Source of the DNA: an uncultured Veillonella sp.
GTDB taxonomy: Bacteria; Bacillota; Negativicutes; Veillonellales; Veillonellaceae
Assembly: GCA_900552445.1 (NCBI GenBank)
Contig: URZS01000013.1
Coordinates: forward strand, 1 to 11,595
DNA length: 11,595 nt
Direction: 5' to 3'
In this document: positions 7,067 through 11,595 of the stretch, one piece after another
Numbering within the stretch: position 1 is the first letter of the stretch
How the letters are laid out: every line of letters starts with the position of its first letter
Notes under the pieces: generated by a model
The model's database searches: none
Told to the model about the DNA's origin: nothing
The model's input: the letters and a program-made list of their open reading frames with translations, nothing else
Program-made: the position numbers and the translations under genes

Positions 7067-7086
7067 CGCAAGCGCTTTAAAGGAGT

Positions 7087-7109
7087 GTGACATTATGAGT
7101 GACATTATG
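7087..7109. repeat. 12-bp-period tandem repeat across the ygfK start codon
   Basis: GTGACATTATG occurs at 7087-7097 and again at 7099-7109. Each copy ends in an ATG, and the two ATGs (7095 and 7107) are in frame. AAAGGAG at 7079-7085 is well spaced only for the first. Beginning at 7095 gives MSDIM, which matches the E. coli YgfK start MGDIM as I recall it. The second copy is therefore normal coding sequence, and the match extends back into the leader. Confidence 0.6.
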
Positions 7110-8786
7110 TATCCGGTAAGTTTCGGAAATTTGATGAACCACATTATGACTGAGTACAAGATGTACAATCGTATTTACAATGTAAATAAAATTCATCGTA
7201 CCAATCATGATCAACGCTTATCTATCTTTGGTAAATCCATTGAAAACCCTGTAGGTCCTGCAGCTGGCCCTAATACACAGTTGGCACAAAATATTGTGGC
7301 ATCTTATGTAGCTGGTGCTCGTTGCATCGAATTAAAAACTGTACAAATTATGTACGGTGAAGAATTAGGTATTCCTAGACCTTGTATCTACTCTGTAGAC
7401 GAAGCATACAACGTAGAATGGTCTTCCGAATATAGCTGTGATGAAGCTGCTGATGAATACATCAAAGCTTGGTTCGCATTAAAATTAATCTCTAAAGAGT
7501 TAGGCTTAGGCGATCCAGATGGCTTCTTATTCATCATGAGTGTTGGTTACAACTTAGCTGGTATTAAGAGCCCAATGGTTGATAAATTTATCAACACAAT
7601 GCGCAGTGCATCTCAATCTCCTATGTGGGATGAATGTAAACAATGGTGTCTTGACCATGTAGATGAATTTGAACATATCGATGCTGATTTCATCAACTCC
7701 ATTAGCGATGAACTTTGCCAAGCAATCACATTGTCCACAATGCACGGTTGCCCAGCTGAAGAAATCGAATCCATTTGTTCTTACCTTATCAGTGAAAAAG
7801 GCCTTCACTTATACTTGAAATGCAACCCTACATTGTTAGGTCCAAAACGCATTAGAGAATTGTTAGATAATGCTGGCTTTGAATACATTGACTTTGAAGA
7901 TCATCAATTCGAAGTTGACCTTCAATTCGATAAAGCTGTTCCAATGTTAGAACGTCTTATCGCTCTTGGTGAAAAACACAACAAGATCTTTGGCGTTAAA
8001 TTGACAAATACATTCCCTGTACAAATTCATAACAATGAATTGCCAGGCGAGCAAATGTACATGTCTGGTAAATCCTTGTTACCTGTAACAATTGGTGTAG
8101 CTGAGCTTCTCAGTGCTCAATTCGGTGAACGCTTACCAATGTCTTACAGCGGTGGTGCTGTAAAACAAAATATCAAAGCTATCTTTGATTGTGGTATCTG
8201 GCCTGTAACAGTATGTACAATTCTTTTACAAGGCGAAGGTTACAATACTTTCAAAGCTTTGGCAGATGAAGTTGAATCTACTGATTACAACGCTGCATTA
8301 AAAGTTCATAAAGAACTTATCGCAGAACTTGCTAAAGACATCGCTGAAAATAAAGTATTCAAGAAAAGCGATGCAATGAAGAAAAAACGTGAAGCAATGC
8401 CATCCTTCCCTGGTACACGTAGCTCTGACTACCACTGCCGCGTAGTGTGTGGTGCTTGCGTTCGCGTATGTCCAAACAGATGTAATGAAGTCGTTACTGT
8501 AAATGATGCTAAATTGATCGTCCATGTAGATCAAAGCTGTAATGAGTGTGGTAACTGTGCATGTCATTGCGTAGAACCTTGTCAACCATACAAGGATCGC
8601 ATTACATTCTTCCACAATGCTGAAGCTTTAGCAGATAGTACAAATGATGGTTTCTACATCACAGGCACTAGCTGTGGTTACCGCTTCAAAGGTGAAGAAG
8701 CTGTATGTGACATTGATGCATTACCTGAAGAATTGAAAGGAGTTGTACATGCCTTCTGTAAAGAGCATGTGTACTATGTATCATGA
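7095..8786 (+). CDS. ygfK: Compact YgfK: flavin TIM-barrel plus 2x[4Fe-4S] protein without the central FAD/NAD(P)H domain
   Basis: This is a putative cytoplasmic redox enzyme, often labelled selenate reductase subunit YgfK. Residues 1 to about 400 are a dihydroorotate-dehydrogenase-like barrel, with VGPAAGPNTQLAQNIV (53-68), ELKTVQ (79-84), TLSTMHGCP (212-220), KLTNT (302-306) and YSGGA (351-355). Residues about 446-500 are a double ferredoxin domain with cysteines 448, 452, 455 and 459 and then 482, 485, 488 and 492. Extra cysteines occur at 463, 490 and 496. E. coli YgfK has about 1,030 residues because a glutamate-synthase-small-subunit-like FAD/NAD(P)H module of about 450 residues lies between these parts. 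Here it is replaced by a lysine-rich linker (about 400-445). The frame is open throughout and codon use is even, so this looks like a real short form. The layout resembles PreA of dihydropyrimidine dehydrogenase, which needs the partner PreT. A reductive step in purine breakdown is the likely role. Its stop overlaps the hyuA start. Confidence 0.88.
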   Translation: MSDIMYPVSFGNLMNHIMTEYKMYNRIYNVNKIHRTNHDQRLSIFGKSIENPVGPAAGPNTQLAQNIVASYVAGARCIELKTVQIMYGEELGIPRPCIYSVDEAYNVEWSSEYSCDEAADEYIKAWFALKLISKELGLGDPDGFLFIMSVGYNLAGIKSPMVDKFINTMRSASQSPMWDECKQWCLDHVDEFEHIDADFINSISDELCQAITLSTMHGCPAEEIESICSYLISEKGLHLYLKCNPTLLGPKRIRELLDNAGFEYIDFEDHQFEVDLQFDKAVPMLERLIALGEKHNKIFGVKLTNTFPVQIHNNELPGEQMYMSGKSLLPVTIGVAELLSAQFGERLPMSYSGGAVKQNIKAIFDCGIWPVTVCTILLQGEGYNTFKALADEVESTDYNAALKVHKELIAELAKDIAENKVFKKSDAMKKKREAMPSFPGTRSSDYHCRVVCGACVRVCPNRCNEVVTVNDAKLIVHVDQSCNECGNCACHCVEPCQPYKDRITFFHNAEALADSTNDGFYITGTSCGYRFKGEEAVCDIDALPEELKGVVHAFCKEHVYYVS

Positions 8787-10132
8787 TTATCATACAACAA
8801 GGGGAATTGGTCTTAACTGATCGAATCCTTACCGGAGATTTATTAATTGATGGCGACAAAATTGTCGCCATCGATGAACACGTTCCTGTTCCAGAAGGTG
8901 CTGAAGTAATTGATGCAAAAGGTTGCTATGTATTCCCGGGATTTATAGATCCTCATACACACTTCCAAATGACTAATGCTTTAGCGTCTACTGCGGATGA
9001 TTTTGATAGTGGCACAAAGGCTGCTATCCTTGGCGGGACTACTTCAATTATCAATTTTGCTTCTCCTGAGGAAGGCTCCCTTTGTAAAGGCTTAGAGGTT
9101 CATAAGGAGCGTGCCGCAGGGCATTGCTCCTGTGACTACAAATTCCATATGGAGCTTGTAGAAATGAATGATACTGTGGCCAGTGAAATCCCAAAAGTGG
9201 TTGAAGCTGGTGTATCATCCTTTAAGGTATATTTAGCTTATGGCTTCCGTTTAACGGACCGTGAGATTTATGATGCTATTGAAGCTATTAAACCAACAGG
9301 CGCACTTGTAGGAGCTCACTGTGAAACCGGTGATCTCATCGATGCACTCGTAGCTGATAAGCGTAAGCGCGGTGAATTAGATATAAGTAATCATCCTCTT
9401 ACGAGACCAGCTATGATTGAATCTGAATCAATTAAACGATTTAGTACAATCGGCGCTTGTCTAGAGTATCCCGTACATATTGTGCATGTAAGTTCTAAAG
9501 AAGGGGTAGAAGAAATCCTTCGAGAGCGCGCATTAGGTCATACCGTGACTTGCGAAACATGTCCACAGTATTTGGTACTTGATGAATCACGATATAGCTT
9601 GCCTAATTATGAAGGCGCTAAATATGTGATGAGTCCACCTCTTAGAACTAAAGAAGATCAAATGACATTAAAGGAAGCCTTAGTAAATGGAACATTCCAA
9701 ACTATTGGCTCCGATCACTGTAGCTTCAATTTTGAGGATCAAAAACTAAAAAGTCGTCATGACTTTACCCGTATTCCAGGCGGCATTCCAGGCGCTGAGG
9801 AGCGGGGCATCGTTGCTTATGATGTATTGGTAAACCAATGCAATATGAGTGCCGTAGATTTTATGAAACTAGTTAGTGAAAACCCAGCGAAACTATATGG
9901 CATGTATCCTAAGAAGGGGACATTAGCTGTAGGTAGTGATGGGGATATTACAATTGTTGATAAGAGCGTAGAACACGTTCTTTCAAAAGAGTCTGCCCAT
10001 ACAAAGGCTGACTATATACCTTATGAGGGGTTATCCGTAACCGGTAAGGTTCGCGATGTAATCCTCAGAGGTCACCATGTGGTACAAGATGGATCCTTAA
10101 CAGAATCATATCTTGGTGAATGTATTCCTTAA
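8783..10132 (+). CDS. hyuA: Dihydropyrimidinase/hydantoinase-type amidohydrolase
   Basis: This is a 449-residue cytoplasmic cyclic amidohydrolase (D-hydantoinase/dihydropyrimidinase family), corresponding to E. coli HyuA (YgeZ). The dinuclear metal site is complete: H58 and H60 in GFIDPHTHF, the carboxylated lysine K148 in SSFKVYLAYG, H179 in GAHCE, H235 in HIVHVSS, and D311 in GSDHCSF. SPPLR (284-288) is the usual substrate-amide contact. Such enzymes open five- or six-membered ureide rings to carbamoyl amino acids, which fits a ring-opening step yielding a ureido acid for YgeY and YgeW. The ATG overlaps the ygfK stop as ATGA, and no Shine-Dalgarno is properly spaced, so translation probably depends on coupling to ygfK. 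A near-perfect 30-bp palindrome lies at codons 22-31. Codon use is looser than in ygeY and ygeW, with more CGA, AGA and ATA codons. Confidence 0.93.
   Translation: MIIIQQGELVLTDRILTGDLLIDGDKIVAIDEHVPVPEGAEVIDAKGCYVFPGFIDPHTHFQMTNALASTADDFDSGTKAAILGGTTSIINFASPEEGSLCKGLEVHKERAAGHCSCDYKFHMELVEMNDTVASEIPKVVEAGVSSFKVYLAYGFRLTDREIYDAIEAIKPTGALVGAHCETGDLIDALVADKRKRGELDISNHPLTRPAMIESESIKRFSTIGACLEYPVHIVHVSSKEGVEEILRERALGHTVTCETCPQYLVLDESRYSLPNYEGAKYVMSPPLRTKEDQMTLKEALVNGTFQTIGSDHCSFNFEDQKLKSRHDFTRIPGGIPGAEERGIVAYDVLVNQCNMSAVDFMKLVSENPAKLYGMYPKKGTLAVGSDGDITIVDKSVEHVLSKESAHTKADYIPYEGLSVTGKVRDVILRGHHVVQDGSLTESYLGECIP
8846..8875. repeat. Near-perfect 30-bp palindrome inside hyuA
   Basis: GATGGCGACAA (8849-8859) and TTGTCGCCATC (8862-8872) are exact reverse complements around a central AA. 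Outward, 8848/8873 is a T-G pair and 8846-8847 match 8874-8875, giving 14-base arms with one imperfection. It begins 63 bases after the hyuA start and encodes part of LIDGDKIVAID. No T-run follows. It could be an intragenic operator or an mRNA hairpin controlling hyuA or xdh expression, or it could be a by-product of a family-typical peptide written with these codons. Confidence 0.55.
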
Positions 10133-10134
10133 TG

Positions 10135-10142
10135 AAAGGAGG
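10135..10142 (+). promoter_or_regulatory. xdh: Strong ribosome-binding site of the xanthine dehydrogenase gene
   Basis: AAAGGAGG lies 2 bases after the hyuA stop and 7 bases before the ATG at 10150. It fixes the start and shows that the gene belongs to the same transcript as ssnA-ygfK-hyuA. Confidence 0.85.
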
Positions 10143-10149
10143 GCTATAT

Positions 10150-11571
10150 ATGTACCGCTTTCAAGTGAATGGCACCCAACATGAGGTTCAAGAGGATCAG
10201 CGTTTAATTGATTTCTTGCGAGCTGATTTGAAATTAACTGGCACTAAAGAAGGTTGTAGTGCGGGTGCTTGTGGTACGTGTACAGTAATTATAGACGGAA
10301 AAAAAGCTAAGGCTTGTGTAAGCAAATTATCCCAATTGGATGGTAAATCAGTTGTAACAATTGAGGGCCTAACTGAGCGGGAAAAAGCAGTATACACCTA
10401 TGCTTTTGGTGAATGCGGAGCAGTGCAATGTGGCTTCTGTATCCCTGGTATGATTATTAGTGCAAAAGTTTTAATTGATGAAAATAATGACCCTACACCT
10501 GATGATGTAAAAAAAGCTATTTTAGGCAACATTTGTCGTTGTACAGGCTATGTGAAAATCGAAGAAGGCATTATGCTAGCAGCAAAAATGATTCGTGAGA
10601 ACTTACCAGTTCCTGAAAAAGATAATAATGCTGCTGTAGGTGCTCCTTTACATCGTGTTGACGTAGAGGAAAAAGCATTAGGCACTGGCCAATATGCTGA
10701 CGATATTCATATGGAAGGTATGATTTACGCTAAAGCATTGCGTTCTAAATACCCTCGTGCTAGAGTTGATCGCGTTGATGTTTCTAAAGCGCTTGAACAT
10801 CCGGCTTGTGTAACAGCTTTAACCGCTAAAGATGTACCATTCAATAAAACTGGTCACTTAGTACCAGACTGGGATGTATTGATCGCTGAGGGAGATATCA
10901 CTCGTTATGTAGGTGATGCAATTGCACTCGTAGCAACTACAGAGAAAAAATACTTGGACGAAGTTCTTGCACTCGTTGAAGTTGATTATACAGAGTTAGA
11001 GCCTGTAGTAGACCCATTAGAAGCATTGAAACCAGATGCTCCTCAATTACATCCAAATGGAAATGTATTGTCTCGTCAAACATTATCTCGTGGCGATGTA
11101 GATAAGGCTATTGCAGAGGCTGCATTTGTAGTAACAAATCACTATTCCACACCTCAAACAGACCATGCATTCATGGAGCCTGAATGTGCAGTAGCATATC
11201 GTGAAGGCGATGTAATTCATTTACATTCCGGTAGCCAAAACGTTTACGATGATCGTCACGAAGTATCTCGTATGCTTGGCATCCCTGAGGAATCTGTAAA
11301 AGTTCATAGCATGCTCGTAGGTGGCGGCTTTGGTGGTAAAGAGGACATGAGCGTACAGCATCATGCTTCTCTTGTAGCTTGGCTTACAGGCAAACCAACT
11401 AAGGTTCTCTTCTCTCGTCAAGAAAGTCTTAATATTCATCCTAAACGCCATGCGATGGAAATGGATATTACTACTGCTTGTGACGCAGAAGGTAACTTGG
11501 TAGCAAGTAAGGTAAACATCGTATCTAACTGTGGTGCATATGCATCCTTAGGTGGTCCTGTACTTCAACGT
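10150..11571 (+). CDS. xdh: Fused 2Fe-2S / molybdopterin xanthine dehydrogenase, 5' part (truncated by contig end)
   Basis: This is the N-terminal 474 residues of a molybdenum hydroxylase of the xanthine dehydrogenase family, which hydroxylates hypoxanthine or xanthine or runs in reverse on urate. The plant-type 2Fe-2S cysteines are C36, C41, C44 and C56. The second cluster uses C94, C97, C129 and C131. From about residue 165 the molybdopterin-binding chain begins without any FAD domain between, starting with the hammerhead region (GTGQYADDI). DHAFMEPE (338-345) and GGGFGGKED (391-399) follow. This fusion matches E. coli XdhD and the proteins called selenium-dependent xanthine dehydrogenase. 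In those the selenium is a labile cofactor, and no in-frame TGA is seen here. Family members run about 850-950 residues, so roughly half is missing. The reading frame continues into adapter bases, adding eight false residues (RSEERRVG), so the native sequence ends at 11571. The FAD subunit, if present, lies elsewhere. Confidence 0.92.
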
Positions 11572-11595
11572 AGATCGGAAGAGCGTCGTGTAGGG
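11572..11595. other. Illumina TruSeq adapter read-through (artefact)
   Basis: The last 24 bases begin AGATCGGAAGAGC and end GTCGTGTAGGG, identical to the start of the common Illumina TruSeq adapter as I know it. In the xdh frame they translate to RSEERRVG, a known contaminant peptide. They are not genomic and should be trimmed; they also explain why the contig stops inside a gene. Confidence 0.96.

Noticed and set aside
7070..7077. AAGCGCTT palindrome in the ssnA-ygfK gap
   Set aside because: Only 8 bases long; expected by chance at this scale.
8290..8440. Frameshift or assembly deletion as the cause of the short YgfK
   Set aside because: The frame is open and codon use continuous across the junction, with a plausible lysine-rich linker. 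A collapsed assembly cannot be excluded without reads, so this is held as the main check, not the preferred view.
10150..11571. Selenocysteine codon in the selenium-dependent-type xanthine dehydrogenase
   Set aside because: No in-frame TGA is seen in the visible half; in this family selenium is a labile cofactor, not an encoded residue.
1..11595. Mobile element, CRISPR array or RNA genes
   Set aside because: No transposase, integrase, regularly spaced repeats, tRNA or rRNA-like sequence was found on reading the window.

Overview
This is a single-strand (+) metabolic gene cluster of eight genes from what looks like an anaerobic, low-GC Firmicute of the Negativicutes. A Veillonella-like host is my best guess. 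It rests on base composition, codon style and protein character read by eye, not on a database match. No tRNA, rRNA, CRISPR array, insertion sequence or phage gene is visible. The right end carries 24 bases of Illumina adapter, so the window is very probably a whole contig from a short-read assembly.

Layout. 1-143: leader with a repeat-rich, possibly operator-bearing region. 144-776: YheO-type PAS plus helix-turn-helix regulator. 786-1997: diaminopropionate ammonia-lyase (ygeX). 2010-3320: M20 metallohydrolase (ygeY). 3321-3477: gap with a weak promoter candidate and a 13-bp stem-loop. 3478-4671: carbamoyltransferase (ygeW). 4682-4714: strong intrinsic terminator. 4748-5683: carbamate kinase (yqeA). 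5738-7066: SsnA amidohydrolase. 7095-8786: unusually short YgfK. 8783-10132: dihydropyrimidinase/hydantoinase (hyuA). 10150-11571: the 5' half of a fused 2Fe-2S/molybdopterin xanthine dehydrogenase, cut off by the contig end. 11572-11595: adapter.

How the genes work together. The gene set matches the E. coli ygeW-ygeX-ygeY-hyuA-yqeA-ygfK-ssnA-xdhD neighbourhood. Related clusters in gut anaerobes have been linked to anaerobic urate/purine breakdown. The chemistry fits as follows. The molybdenum hydroxylase interconverts purines, and YgfK supplies reducing steps. SsnA and HyuA open rings. YgeY and YgeW remove ureido/carbamoyl groups, and YqeA turns carbamoyl phosphate into ATP. YgeX splits 2,3-diaminopropionate to pyruvate and ammonia. 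The order of steps is inference.

Most notable points. YgfK lacks the whole central FAD/NAD(P)H module found in the roughly 1,030-residue E. coli protein. The xanthine dehydrogenase also carries no FAD domain between its fused parts, so neither redox enzyme here has its own nicotinamide-coupling module. Further points are a near-perfect 30-bp palindrome inside hyuA, a stem-loop before ygeW, a terminator in the middle of the pathway, and a PAS-HTH regulator where E. coli has a sigma-54 activator (YgeV).
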